From Chromatiaceae bacterium (GTDB taxonomy: Bacteria; Pseudomonadota; Gammaproteobacteria; Chromatiales; Chromatiaceae), in NCBI GenBank assembly GCA_024235215.1, contig JACKMU010000006.1, positions 248,001-312,000 on the forward strand: a stretch of DNA of 64,000 nt. The letters run 5' to 3'. Shown here one piece after another: positions 43,540 through 52,369 of this stretch. The position numbers and the translations under genes were made by a program. The notes beneath the pieces are model-generated. The model saw only the letters and a program-made list of their open reading frames with translations, made no database searches and had not been told where the DNA came from. The first letter of the stretch is position 1, and every line of letters starts with the position of its first letter.

Positions 43540-43592
43540 ATGGGAAAATTTCACATTTGGTGCTGTAAGCATAGTATGGGATAATTTCCCAT
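43540..43592. promoter_or_regulatory. Twin operator-like palindromes in a divergent promoter
   Basis: ATGGGATAATTTCCCAT (43576-43592) has perfect 6-base arms around TAATT. ATGGGAAAATTTCACAT (43540-43556) is the same site with one arm mismatch, exactly 36 bases away. On the minus strand a TTGACA lies at 43591-43596 and TACTAT follows 15 bases later, so the better site sits in the promoter spacer of the secreted-protein gene. This is the pattern of a repressor shared by the two divergent transcription units. Confidence 0.7.
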
Positions 43593-43620
43593 GTCAACTG
43601 TTTTTTTCGAGGAGTGTTGG

Positions 43621-44463
43621 ATGTCCGACAGAGCCAACCCGAATAACGGCATCATGCCACCTGAGCCGCCGGACTCATTGTTGGATGCGTTAAGACGCAT
43701 GTTGCAACCGCTGATCCGTTTGCTGATTGCGCGTGGAATCAGCTTTCCACTGCTTTCCGGGTTGCTGAAAGGCATCTATGTCGATGCGGCGCAGCGGTAC
43801 TTCGCACCGAAGGAGGGGCGCATCACGGACAGCCGCATCAGCGTCATGACCGGTGTGCATCGCAAGGACGTACGCCGCCTGCGCGAGGCGCCGCAACAGG
43901 TGCTGCAGCCCCCACGTGTTGCCACGCTCGGTGCGCGCATGATCGGTGTCTGGACTGGTGATCCACGCTACCAGGATGACCGCGGCCGTCCGCGGCCACT
44001 CGAACGGGCTGAATTCGAACAACTTGCGTTGGTAATCAGTCGCGATGTGCATCCGCGCACCCTGCTCGACGAGTGGTGCAGGCGTGGCATGCTCGAGGTG
44101 GTGGAAGCCGATGGACGCGTACATCTGTGTCGCGAGGCTTACGTGCCGAGTGATGATGCCGACGACCTTGCCTATTTCTTCGGTCGCAACTTGCACGATC
44201 ACGTCGCGGCGGCGGGTGAAAACCTGCTCGGTGGACGCCCACCCCATCTGGAGCAGGCAGTCTATTATCCGCGGTTGACGGCCCAATCGATTGCCGAACT
44301 ACAACAGTTTGCCAGGCAACGGGCGACTGCCGTATTGCACGAACTCAACCAGGAAATTCTCACCAGAATTGAATCGGACAGGAATTCGCCCGAGGCCACG
44401 CATCGTTTCTGTTTTGGCGTTTATAGTTACACCGATGATGCTGCGGGAGGTGGAAAACAATGA
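43621..44463 (+). CDS. DUF6502 family protein
   Basis: A 280-residue cytoplasmic protein matching the DUF6502 type: an N-terminal helix pair LLDALRRMLQPLIRLLIARGISFP, a winged-helix-like segment KEGRITDSRISVMTGVHRKDVRRL, and a long C-terminal helical part. The segment DSRISVMTGVHRKDVRRLR has the look of a helix-turn-helix, so it could be the regulator of the twin sites upstream; that is inference. The start at 43621 is supported by GAGGAG six bases before it. An earlier ATG at 43591 lies inside the operator. Its end overlaps the start of the DUF5666 gene by four bases (ATGA). Confidence 0.75.
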   Translation: MSDRANPNNGIMPPEPPDSLLDALRRMLQPLIRLLIARGISFPLLSGLLKGIYVDAAQRYFAPKEGRITDSRISVMTGVHRKDVRRLREAPQQVLQPPRVATLGARMIGVWTGDPRYQDDRGRPRPLERAEFEQLALVISRDVHPRTLLDEWCRRGMLEVVEADGRVHLCREAYVPSDDADDLAYFFGRNLHDHVAAAGENLLGGRPPHLEQAVYYPRLTAQSIAELQQFARQRATAVLHELNQEILTRIESDRNSPEATHRFCFGVYSYTDDAAGGGKQ

Positions 44464-45584
44464 AACGGCATATGCTGCATCTCCTGCTCACGCTGGTGTT
44501 GGGTGGCCTGGTTGCCGGAGTCGCACCGGCATTTCAGGGAAATGACGAAGGCGGCATCGGTGGCACGGGTATCGTGCCCGCGCAAACCGGCCCGGATGAA
44601 GGTGGTATCGGTGGTACCGGCATCATCGGCGTGATCAGCGACTTCGGTAGTATCGTGGTCAACGGGGTGCATGTGGATTATGACCTCGGCATGGCGCTTT
44701 CCGACCCGGCCGTCAGCATGCCGCTGACCGCCGCCGACCTCAAGCTGGGCGAGGTGGTCGCGGTGCTTGCAGTGGCGGAGGGCGCACGTTATCGCGCGCT
44801 TGAAATCGAGCGCAGGACAGCTTTGGTAGGAACGGTCACCGCGCTGGATGTGCGGCACAATCTGTTGGAAGTGATGGGCCAACCAGTGCTGCTTGCCGAC
44901 GATACGTTTATCGGAGATCCCGAATTGCTACCGGGGACACGGGTCGCGGTCGCTGGCCTGTGGGATGGGCGCGTGTTGTACGCGACCCGTGTCCAGACCG
45001 CCAGAAGTCAGACCGATCAATTGTTCGGCCCGGTCAACGTCAGGGAAGGCAACAAGCTTATGGTGGGTGATATCCTGGTGACTGGCGTGACACCCGGATC
45101 GATGCAGCTGCCCATGCGGACGGGAGAGCAGATCCTGGTACTGGGGCAGGCGGTCAATGGCAACCTGGAAGCGGCAAGATTCGTGCTGCAGCGCGCTGAT
45201 CGTTTCGGCAGCGGCACCCGTGAATTTCTCGTCGAGGGTTATCCGATCCAGGGTACAGATGGTCTGTGGCTGCAGGGCCTCCAGTTGGAAGGAGAGCCGG
45301 TGCTGCCCGGGCGACGCCACGTGGCCAGTGGTCGGCTCAGCGTTAGGGACAGACTGCAAGTGCGCTCCAGTGCGCAGCCTGCCAGTCCAACGCCGGGGAC
45401 AGAGGCCAGGCGCTGGCCGGAGACCAAGGCCAGGATGATCAATCAATTCGAGCGCGCAAATGACAACAGCCCTGTTCGGCGCGAGCGCAACTCCGGAGGG
45501 GGTATCGGGTCGAGAGGTGGTTATTCGCGCGACGTGGGCGGGTCCGGTGGTGGTCGCGGCGCCCGGGGAGGTGGCCGTCATTGA
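44460..45584 (+). CDS. Secreted DUF5666 family protein
   Basis: A 374-residue precursor with signal peptide MKRHMLHLLLTLVLGGLVAG. After two copies of an EGGIGGTGI motif it has repeated small beta-barrel units of the DUF5666 kind, seen in GVISDFGSIVVNGVHVDYD, LVGTVTALDVRHNLLEVMGQ and LFGPVNVREGNKLMVGDI. It ends in a Gly/Arg-rich tail. These OB-like units are found in exported proteins of unknown role. It is translationally coupled to the DUF6502 gene, a pairing I recall from other gammaproteobacteria. The following 269 bases hold a repeat. Confidence 0.78.
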   Translation: MKRHMLHLLLTLVLGGLVAGVAPAFQGNDEGGIGGTGIVPAQTGPDEGGIGGTGIIGVISDFGSIVVNGVHVDYDLGMALSDPAVSMPLTAADLKLGEVVAVLAVAEGARYRALEIERRTALVGTVTALDVRHNLLEVMGQPVLLADDTFIGDPELLPGTRVAVAGLWDGRVLYATRVQTARSQTDQLFGPVNVREGNKLMVGDILVTGVTPGSMQLPMRTGEQILVLGQAVNGNLEAARFVLQRADRFGSGTREFLVEGYPIQGTDGLWLQGLQLEGEPVLPGRRHVASGRLSVRDRLQVRSSAQPASPTPGTEARRWPETKARMINQFERANDNSPVRRERNSGGGIGSRGGYSRDVGGSGGGRGARGGGRH

Positions 45585-45670
45585 GTCGTGATGTGCTGTT
45601 GTCGGGGTTCGATGTCGCATGATGTTCCGACCCCGGTCAATCACGGTAATGCCGATGAACAGCAGTGCGG

Positions 45671-45776
45671 ATGCAAAGCAACCAGTCGACGAAAAGTCGC
45701 TGGCAGCCGTTCGCTGACTCATGATACCAGCCCGTGACTGAGCGACTTTGCTCGGTACCAAATAACAGACCTGGCC
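45671..45776 (+). repeat. Degenerate REP-like element, copy B
   Basis: It matches copy A over about 27 bases with two differences (AAGCAACCAGTCGACGAAAA here), then more loosely through CAGCCCGTG to the end CAAATAACAGACCTGGCC, which corresponds to the AGACCTGACCCC end of copy C. It lies in the gap after the DUF5666 gene. Confidence 0.6.
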
Positions 45777-45853
45777 TCGTTCACTCGGCATGTGGTTGCC
45801 TCGGATAACGATTCATACATAATAGCCGCTGATATCTGGTGGGACTGTTGGGT

Positions 45854-46630
45854 ATGAAACGTAGATCGAACATACTGCTGCTCTTTGTATGCTTGCTGTT
45901 AGGGAGCGCCTGTAGCAACCATGCTTTCTATACCGAGGAGAGTTTCGCCGAAGACAGTCCCTTCAAGATGAAGATGGATGGCGAGTTCGCTGCGGTTTGC
46001 GAAAGTGCGCGTCGCGCGCTGCTCGGGCAGGGTTACCTGATAGAGCATATCAGCGGCGAGCAGATCAAAGCGCGCAAGGCGGCCAAGCGGGAAGATAACC
46101 CGAACACGTTCATCGAGATGAACCTCGTCTGCCTGCCTGAAACCATCGGTAGCACACTATTTGCCACCGGTCTGCTCAGCACGTATGAACTAAAAAAGAG
46201 CAGTAGCTCCGCCAGTGTAGGCGTCAGCGCCCTGGGTTCGATCTCGCTTCCCATCGGTCAAAGCGCCGATTCACTGGTGAAGATCTCAGAGGAGACCATA
46301 GATGACAAGGATTTCTACCGGCGGTTCTTCAATGCCGTTGGCAACATATTGAACGGGATGCAGATTGACAAGGTACCCGCGGATATAACGGTCGAGCCCG
46401 TTACGACTGAGCCGGCACCGGAAGATGTGGAGCCTGTACCAGTGGCGCAACCTGCTCCGTTACAGACTGCACCGCCGTCCATGTCAGAGTCTGCGCCCGT
46501 GGAACCAGCAGCACCGGGACCGTCCCCTGGTGAGACAGCGCCAATGACAGAGACGGAACCCGACCCCGCAAACGCAACGGAAAAAATTACCCCAGAAGAA
46601 TTTCCCGACCATCCGGGCGACCCTTTTTAG
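45854..46630 (+). CDS. DUF2242 family lipoprotein
   Basis: A 258-residue lipoprotein with signal MKRRSNILLLFVCLLLGSAC and the lipid-bearing cysteine in GSAC. The folded part has the DUF2242 pattern (FCESARRALLGQGYLIEHI-like VCESARRALLGQGYLIEHIS, then TFIEMNLVCLPE). From about residue 185 it is a Pro/Ala/Glu/Thr-rich unstructured tail. Function unknown. A GTG five codons earlier (45839) is also open. REP-like elements flank it on both sides. Confidence 0.75.
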   Translation: MKRRSNILLLFVCLLLGSACSNHAFYTEESFAEDSPFKMKMDGEFAAVCESARRALLGQGYLIEHISGEQIKARKAAKREDNPNTFIEMNLVCLPETIGSTLFATGLLSTYELKKSSSSASVGVSALGSISLPIGQSADSLVKISEETIDDKDFYRRFFNAVGNILNGMQIDKVPADITVEPVTTEPAPEDVEPVPVAQPAPLQTAPPSMSESAPVEPAAPGPSPGETAPMTETEPDPANATEKITPEEFPDHPGDPF

Positions 46631-46641
46631 GTAAGTAAGTG

Positions 46642-46771
46642 GGGGTCAGTCCGGAGCAGAGCTTCGCCTCCTCCCGGTCAATCTGCAGGGTGAACTGCCG
46701 GATACAGCCAACCATGTATTTGTGCTACTTGCCCATGCTTGACCGTATTCAAAAATTGAAGACCTGACCCC
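46642..46771 (+). repeat. REP-like element bounded by GGGGTCAG and CTGACCCC, copy C
   Basis: GGGGTCAG (46642-46649) and CTGACCCC (46764-46771) are inverted copies that bound a 130-base element. Its left part matches copy A (CTTCGCCTCCTCCCGGTCAA), and its right end is AAAATTGAAGACCTGACCCC. The same CTGACCCC closes the decayed transposase gene at 62157-62164, so this is probably a non-autonomous element moved by such an enzyme. Confidence 0.7.
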
Positions 46772-46966
46772 GTCGACTCTTAAAACGAAGAAAACGATAA
46801 AATCGTTCTAAAGCTCCCCATCCCCTTGCCGATAGTCGTGGTTGTCGTGCCGATGATATTTCCACCCATTTCGCCTAAATAGCCGCATATGCCTGCGCTG
46901 TTCGGTTTAGAAGCGGGTTGCACGGCACCCTTAACGATGGATTCCGGTTTGCAAGGAGTGAACTCG

Positions 46967-48844
46967 ATGTCAATAAAAAGAAAACTGATACTTATCACCC
47001 TATGCTTGGCTGTCGCCGGGGGATCGACGACATTCATAATGAACTACGTTCTGCATAAGATCGGATACCAACACGAGACCGTCAGCTTGCTCTCCACCAT
47101 CGAAATAGATGTGCTCACCCTGCGCCGAAGTGAGAAGGATTTTCTCGCCCGCAGCGATTTGAAGTACCGGGAGGCGTTCAACGCGCAGGCAGCCGTCTTG
47201 CGACAACATCTGACCGACCTGGACAACCGGATCAGAGAGTTGGGTTTGGACTCCCGGGAGGTGACCGCGTTGGCGCAAAGCCTGGCCAAATACACGACCA
47301 GCTTCCAGGCTATCGCCGAGATCGAGGAGTCGATCGGGCTGGATGAGAACAGCGGTCATAGAGGCAGCCTGCGCAAGGTGGTTCACACTGCAGAAGAGAG
47401 CATCGAGCAGGTGGAAGATTATCGGCTATTGTCAGAGATGCTGATGCTGCGACGTGCCGAAAAGGATTTCCTGCTGCGCCAGGACCTCAAGTATAGAGGC
47501 AAATTCGAGGAGACTTTTCAGACACTTTTGCGTACCTTGTCGGCCTCGGCCATTCCCGGCCCGGTGCAGAACAGCATCCGTGAATACATGCAGCAATACG
47601 CAGCGGAATTCCATGGGTTGGTTGCAGCAGCGGTGGACAAAGGCTTGACATCCAGCGAAGGGAGACTGGGCGCCATGCGCAATGCCGTGCATGAGGCGGA
47701 AGTCTTGATCGATGAGGTGGTCAAGCAGCTCAGTCTTGAATTAGCCAGTACCCGTGAAGCGATGATCTCGACCATCATCTCGATCGCTTCGATAGCCACG
47801 CTGCTATTGATCATGGGCATGGTTGCAGTCATGCGTGCAATTATGCAACGGTTGAGTCAATTGAATGAACGTATGCTGGACATCGCGGAGGGTGAAGGTG
47901 ATCTGACCAAGACGTTGGATGCCCACGGCAACGACGAAATTACCCAGGTTGCCAAGAGTTTCAACCGTTTCGTCACCCGGATACACGACATGGTCTGTGA
48001 ATTGAAATTTGCAAGCACCCGACTCGGCGTGGCCAACGAGCAGATGGCGCACAGTTGCAGAAACAGCGTTGTCAGTATGCAGCAGCTAAAGGGCGAGACC
48101 GAGCAAGTGGCCACGGCGATGACTGAGATGACTGCGACAGTGCGTGAGGTGGCGCATAATGTGGAAACAGCAGCGGAGGCGGCGCACAAATCGGATGCCG
48201 AAGCCCGCAAGGGACATGAGGTGGTGGCAGGAACCACACGCTCCATCAATGGCTTGGCCTCGGAGGTGAAAAAGGCCGCCGAGGTGATTCAGAAACTGGC
48301 AGCCGATACACAGAGTATCGGCAGTATCCTCGATGTCATTCGTGGTATTGCCGACCAGACCAATCTGCTGGCCTTGAACGCGGCGATAGAGGCGGCGCGG
48401 GCTGGCGATCAGGGCCGGGGCTTTGCCGTGGTCGCGGACGAGGTACGCACACTGGCACAGCGCACCCAGCAGTCGACGGAAGAGATTCAGCGCATGATCG
48501 AACATGTCCAGAGCGGTGCCAGCAACGCCGCACAGGTGATGGAGAATGGCCGTGATCTGGCCGAACAGAGCGTGCAGGAGGTGAGCGTGGCTGGCACCGC
48601 ACTGGAGGCCATCACCACGGCCGCGCGCATCATCAGCGATCTCAATACTCAGATCGCCGGCGCCGCCGAAGAGCAGAGCAGCGTCAGCGCGGAGATCGAC
48701 CGTAATATTCACAATATCAGTCACTCTGCCGGAGAAACCGCGCAATACTCGCAGGAAGTGGCCTCTGCGGGCAGTGAACTGAATCAGCTGATGTCCGACT
48801 TGCAGCGTCTGGTGAAACAGTTCCGGGTCGCCGATAAAGTCTGA
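46967..48844 (+). CDS. Methyl-accepting chemotaxis protein with HBM-type sensor domain
   Basis: A 625-residue chemoreceptor. TM1 is LILITLCLAVAGGSTTFIMN. The periplasmic part to about residue 260 is a helical bimodular (HBM) domain: it twice repeats a TLRRSEKDFLARSDLKYRE / MLRRAEKDFLLRQDLKYRG motif. In McpS-type receptors this arrangement binds organic acids. TM2 (ISIASIATLLLIMGMVAVM), a HAMP domain and the signalling domain with DQTNLLALNAAIEAARAGDQ follow. AAGGAG sets the start at 46967. Organic-acid ligands are an inference from the family. Confidence 0.92.
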   Translation: MSIKRKLILITLCLAVAGGSTTFIMNYVLHKIGYQHETVSLLSTIEIDVLTLRRSEKDFLARSDLKYREAFNAQAAVLRQHLTDLDNRIRELGLDSREVTALAQSLAKYTTSFQAIAEIEESIGLDENSGHRGSLRKVVHTAEESIEQVEDYRLLSEMLMLRRAEKDFLLRQDLKYRGKFEETFQTLLRTLSASAIPGPVQNSIREYMQQYAAEFHGLVAAAVDKGLTSSEGRLGAMRNAVHEAEVLIDEVVKQLSLELASTREAMISTIISIASIATLLLIMGMVAVMRAIMQRLSQLNERMLDIAEGEGDLTKTLDAHGNDEITQVAKSFNRFVTRIHDMVCELKFASTRLGVANEQMAHSCRNSVVSMQQLKGETEQVATAMTEMTATVREVAHNVETAAEAAHKSDAEARKGHEVVAGTTRSINGLASEVKKAAEVIQKLAADTQSIGSILDVIRGIADQTNLLALNAAIEAARAGDQGRGFAVVADEVRTLAQRTQQSTEEIQRMIEHVQSGASNAAQVMENGRDLAEQSVQEVSVAGTALEAITTAARIISDLNTQIAGAAEEQSSVSAEIDRNIHNISHSAGETAQYSQEVASAGSELNQLMSDLQRLVKQFRVADKV

Positions 48845-49200
48845 TCGACGCGATCGGAGAAGGGCAAATTTGTGCGAGCTGCGGTGCGACGGATGGCGCC
48901 GCCTCGATCTTCCCCAGGTGAAACTTGGCTGCTGTGTGTTAACTGGTTGCCATGATGCCCCGTTTACTGTCGATGCTTCCCCTGTGCCGGGATAAACTGA
49001 TCTGCCGCGGTCACTTTAGGGCGAATTGTCCCGTCGGGTATCCACCCGGCGGAACCAGATCGGCATTGCTTCACCTCCCAGCATCCGACCACCAAGGAAG
49101 GAGGAAACGCAGTAAAATGCAAGCACCATCCCTGCCCGTTTAGCGGATTATTCAGTTTTGAAGCGTGATCGGGACTGTTTCTACCGATGGTGATAAGTGG
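48845..49200. other. 356-base gap at the edge of the defence-like island
   Basis: No gene, promoter or repeat that I can support. It separates the chemoreceptor gene from the 3' end of the minus-strand island and is a likely border of that island. Confidence 0.4.
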
Positions 49201-50808
49201 TTATCCGGAACTCCTCTGAACCACCAGATCGCGCCGATAGATGATCGACAGCAGTGACCTGGCGCGGCTCATCCCGACATAGTGGGTGGCGAGATCCGCT
49301 GATGCCGCAGGGATTGGAGCCACATCGATCAGAATCACCGCCTCGTTTTCCAGCCCCTTGAAACGGCTTACCGTGGTGAATGTCATCTGTTGCAGCGGAA
49401 AGCGCTTCAGGGAAAACTCATCCAGTTGCCAAATGCGCTGCCTGAGCTTCTCTGGCAACCTGGCCGCGCTGGAGGCAGCAAACTCAACCGGAGAGAGCAG
49501 CGTCACCTGGCCGGGAGAGATGCCGCCTTCATTGATGATCGAATTGATTTCGGCGGCGAGTAAGCGACCCGCCTGTTCCATCGAGGCTGCCGTCTGTTCG
49601 CGCACTGACGGGCCGACACCCGCACCCCGGGTGCCCATATCCACACCGAGCGTGGTTTGAATCTTATCGAGTATGACACGGGTGTTGCGGCAGTTCGTGG
49701 TCAGCGGGACGCGTGCGGGGTTGAGCGAGTGCAGGTAGGCAAGCGCTTCCGGATCGGGGTGGTTCAGAATACCCGATTGATTGTTCACGTCATGCAACAG
49801 GCACCATCTGCCGTCAGCCAGTCCGTCCTTCAGGACAGCATCGAGCTGACCCAGGCTGTTCAGATCGAACAGATCCTGGCCCTCATCCACGATCAGGCAG
49901 TCACAAACAGAGATTCCCGCTCTGCGCAGCGCACCCGCCACTGTCCCGACCTGTGCGACCACCAGACCGGGGATGGCGAAACGGCTGGAGAGATAGGCGC
50001 ACAGCCAGGGTGAATGACAGGCCAGTAGCACCCGTTTGCCCTGAGACGTCCAGCGGCGGGCCAATTCCATCGCCAGAAAGGTCTTGCCGGTGCCGGCACC
50101 CCCCGAGCAGAGCACACGACGATTCGCGGATAATACGTCCACGAGCCGTATCTGGTCTGCAGTGAGCCGCGCGATCTCCTCCTCCGCCTGCAATGCCTGG
50201 ATGTAGAGGGGTGTCGCGGTCTCGAATTCGGGTCGGAGAAACTGCTGCAGCGTCTGCAGGGCATCGGCGGAGGCCGCTCTGTTGCCACCATCCTTTTTGC
50301 GCCAGTAGCGGATCAGCTGCTGCAACCAATGATCGAAGCGCTGATATCCGCGCGCGTCCGCGAGCGTGTGAGGATCCCACTCGGCGCCGGGTAAAGGCCA
50401 CAGACAGTCGGGGAACACCACCCCGAACCCGACCGAGAATTGGTCGATGAGTGGAGCCGGCAACTGTTCCCGCAGCCGGGTCAACAGTCCGTGGAGCGCC
50501 GACTCCGCCTGGCGAAAAGGGCTCTCCAGTGAGCTGCTCTCTTCATCGAACCGATCGGTGAATCGCCAGACGCCCTGGGTACAGGCGACCCGGCCGCCCT
50601 TGACCTCCAGGACGAACAGCCCGCGGGGTCCGCAGAGCAGAAAATCGATCTCCCCAAAGCGCTTTCTCTGGTGTCTGGTCAGATTCAATGAGTGGAATGC
50701 GGTCCAGGCTGCACCATTATCATCCAGTGTGGCGTTACGCAGCTTGTCGAATAGACGCAGCTCCGCTCTGCTTTTGGTGCGGTACGGTGCATCCGGAATC
50801 ATCCGCAT
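49201..50808 (-). CDS. NERD-nuclease / superfamily I helicase fusion
   Basis: A 535-residue protein. Residues 10-130 form a NERD nuclease-related domain with the PD-(D/E)xK-like set E53, D55, E68 and K70 (FGEIDFLLCG and FVLEVKGG). A UvrD/Rep-like ATPase follows: Walker A SGGAGTGKTFLAMELAR, Walker B CLIVDEGQDLFDL, motif with TTVSRFKGLE, and the C-terminal VGMSRARSLL arginine motif. The start at 50808 is preferred; the frame is open much further, but the extra part overlaps the upstream gene and has no protein character. It is the last gene of the drm-like operon, four bases after the previous stop. A role in degrading foreign DNA or RNA is likely but not proven. Confidence 0.85.
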   Translation of the reverse strand: MRMIPDAPYRTKSRAELRLFDKLRNATLDDNGAAWTAFHSLNLTRHQRKRFGEIDFLLCGPRGLFVLEVKGGRVACTQGVWRFTDRFDEESSSLESPFRQAESALHGLLTRLREQLPAPLIDQFSVGFGVVFPDCLWPLPGAEWDPHTLADARGYQRFDHWLQQLIRYWRKKDGGNRAASADALQTLQQFLRPEFETATPLYIQALQAEEEIARLTADQIRLVDVLSANRRVLCSGGAGTGKTFLAMELARRWTSQGKRVLLACHSPWLCAYLSSRFAIPGLVVAQVGTVAGALRRAGISVCDCLIVDEGQDLFDLNSLGQLDAVLKDGLADGRWCLLHDVNNQSGILNHPDPEALAYLHSLNPARVPLTTNCRNTRVILDKIQTTLGVDMGTRGAGVGPSVREQTAASMEQAGRLLAAEINSIINEGGISPGQVTLLSPVEFAASSAARLPEKLRQRIWQLDEFSLKRFPLQQMTFTTVSRFKGLENEAVILIDVAPIPAASADLATHYVGMSRARSLLSIIYRRDLVVQRSSG

Positions 50809-50812
50809 GGGT

Positions 50813-52369
50813 CTACCCGGCGCGCAGAACTTTTCGCACTTTAACCTCCTGCCGGCTCGATAAAGTGTGAGCGGAGAGTTTTCGGAAAAAGGTCTCCATC
50901 TCCATCTCGGTCTGGATCGCCTTTGCCTCACCGTCGAGGAGCAGGTGTAATCCGCGACCATCCACCTCCAATCGGTATTCCCCTCTGCCCAGCGTGATGC
51001 GGGTCTGAACTCCTGGCCATTTACCCTCTCGCGCCAGCAGCAGTGCCGCTTCACGCTGCGCCCTGTTCCACCCGCCCGCGCCGGGCGCCAGTAACTCACG
51101 GATCGGTTTGGGCCTTTCCGGTATGGCGGAAAACCCGATTCCGGATTGCTGCTGACGATGTGATTGCGCGGCGATCCGCGCGGGTACTGCCGCCGACAGC
51201 CCCGGTAGTTCGCGTAGTGTGACCGGCAGGCCAAGCCAGCCATCCCGGGCGGCGAAGAGTATTGCCGCGGCCAGATAATCAGTTTCCGTGAGCATGGCGT
51301 GCTTGAATTCAAGCAGTTCAGCGCAGCTCTCGCGCAGAAAGAGGAGCAGCATGGCGCGTGAAAACGGTTTTGGATGTCGTTCGAACAGTTCGGTTGCGGT
51401 ACGGTCGGCGATACCGGCTAAATTGGTCAGATCCCGGGTGAGTTTGCTGAGCGTGCTGTTCATCCGCTCATCCAGTTCCGCCCCCATCTCCGCGAAGTGG
51501 TCGAGAATCACGTCGAGGGGATCCGCGGCGACACCGCTGGACCGCCACTCCACCAACTTGTCGGCCGTACCCCAAAAGAGACGCTGCACCACCTCTTCGG
51601 GTGGATGTGGGGGGGTGCTCCACATCCATTGCGGTAAATAGGCAAGCAACGGATCGACGTCAGATGATGCAGCGCTGGATTCGGCATCGAAAGCCATGCG
51701 AGCGGCTGCAACGCTTTGCTGCCCCAAGTTCCCGAAGTGCAGCAGCATCGCCATCACCGCACCCGCCGCCTGAACTCGCCCCAGCGGAATCTGCCGCTGT
51801 GGCAGCGCTGTGCCCCTGGCGGCTATCCAGGGTGCGCTTGCGCCACTGAACGGTTTGGCGCTCACCGAGCGCTTGATGCTCTCCAGTGGCACATTGGTAA
51901 AATCCTTGGCATCAGATTCACAGGCGCTCCTCTCTTCCTTTGACCGGTGGAGAATGGTGGTGATCAGCGTGATGGGCAGCGGCGCTGGCACGAGGAGTGC
52001 CTGTTCATCCCCCTGGAGCTCGTCCGGCAAGTGGGCTCTGCTTAGGTACCCCTCCGCCGTGATGACATGAATCTCACCGGTGATTGATGCGAGATCGGTC
52101 TCCAGCAGGCAGGGTAGCAGGTGGGATCGTTCCTGCACCGAAAATTGTACCGCCTCCCGGGGTGCCCGGTCGGGAAACAACACGATCCAACCTGGCGCAC
52201 AGGCGAGCGTATCCTGGTAATACTTTTTACCAAAACCCGCTGGTGGCATGATGAGTCCTGCTGCCAGCATAAAAAACAGATTTCTCTGGTTGGTGACCAG
52301 ATACCATTTTCGTGCAAGGTGCTTGGTTACCCGCGGCGCGCTGCCGAACAGTTCGTATGACTCCGCCAT
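50813..52369 (-). CDS. Unrecognised 518-residue protein of the defence-like operon
   Basis: I do not recognise a family. The N-terminus contains KWYLVTNQRNLFFMLAAGLI, which recalls the opening strand-helix of DarT-like or RNA-phosphotransferase-like ADP-ribosyl folds, but this is a weak resemblance. The middle is helical and acidic, with a patch LPQWMWSTPPHPPEE, and the C-terminus has a short beta-rich segment (TRITLGRGEYRLEVDGRGLH). There is no signal peptide or membrane helix. It overlaps the preceding helicase stop in a TAATG arrangement and lies four bases before the NERD gene, so all three are made together. It may be a specificity or effector subunit. Confidence 0.75.
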   Translation of the reverse strand: MAESYELFGSAPRVTKHLARKWYLVTNQRNLFFMLAAGLIMPPAGFGKKYYQDTLACAPGWIVLFPDRAPREAVQFSVQERSHLLPCLLETDLASITGEIHVITAEGYLSRAHLPDELQGDEQALLVPAPLPITLITTILHRSKEERSACESDAKDFTNVPLESIKRSVSAKPFSGASAPWIAARGTALPQRQIPLGRVQAAGAVMAMLLHFGNLGQQSVAAARMAFDAESSAASSDVDPLLAYLPQWMWSTPPHPPEEVVQRLFWGTADKLVEWRSSGVAADPLDVILDHFAEMGAELDERMNSTLSKLTRDLTNLAGIADRTATELFERHPKPFSRAMLLLFLRESCAELLEFKHAMLTETDYLAAAILFAARDGWLGLPVTLRELPGLSAAVPARIAAQSHRQQQSGIGFSAIPERPKPIRELLAPGAGGWNRAQREAALLLAREGKWPGVQTRITLGRGEYRLEVDGRGLHLLLDGEAKAIQTEMEMETFFRKLSAHTLSSRQEVKVRKVLRAG

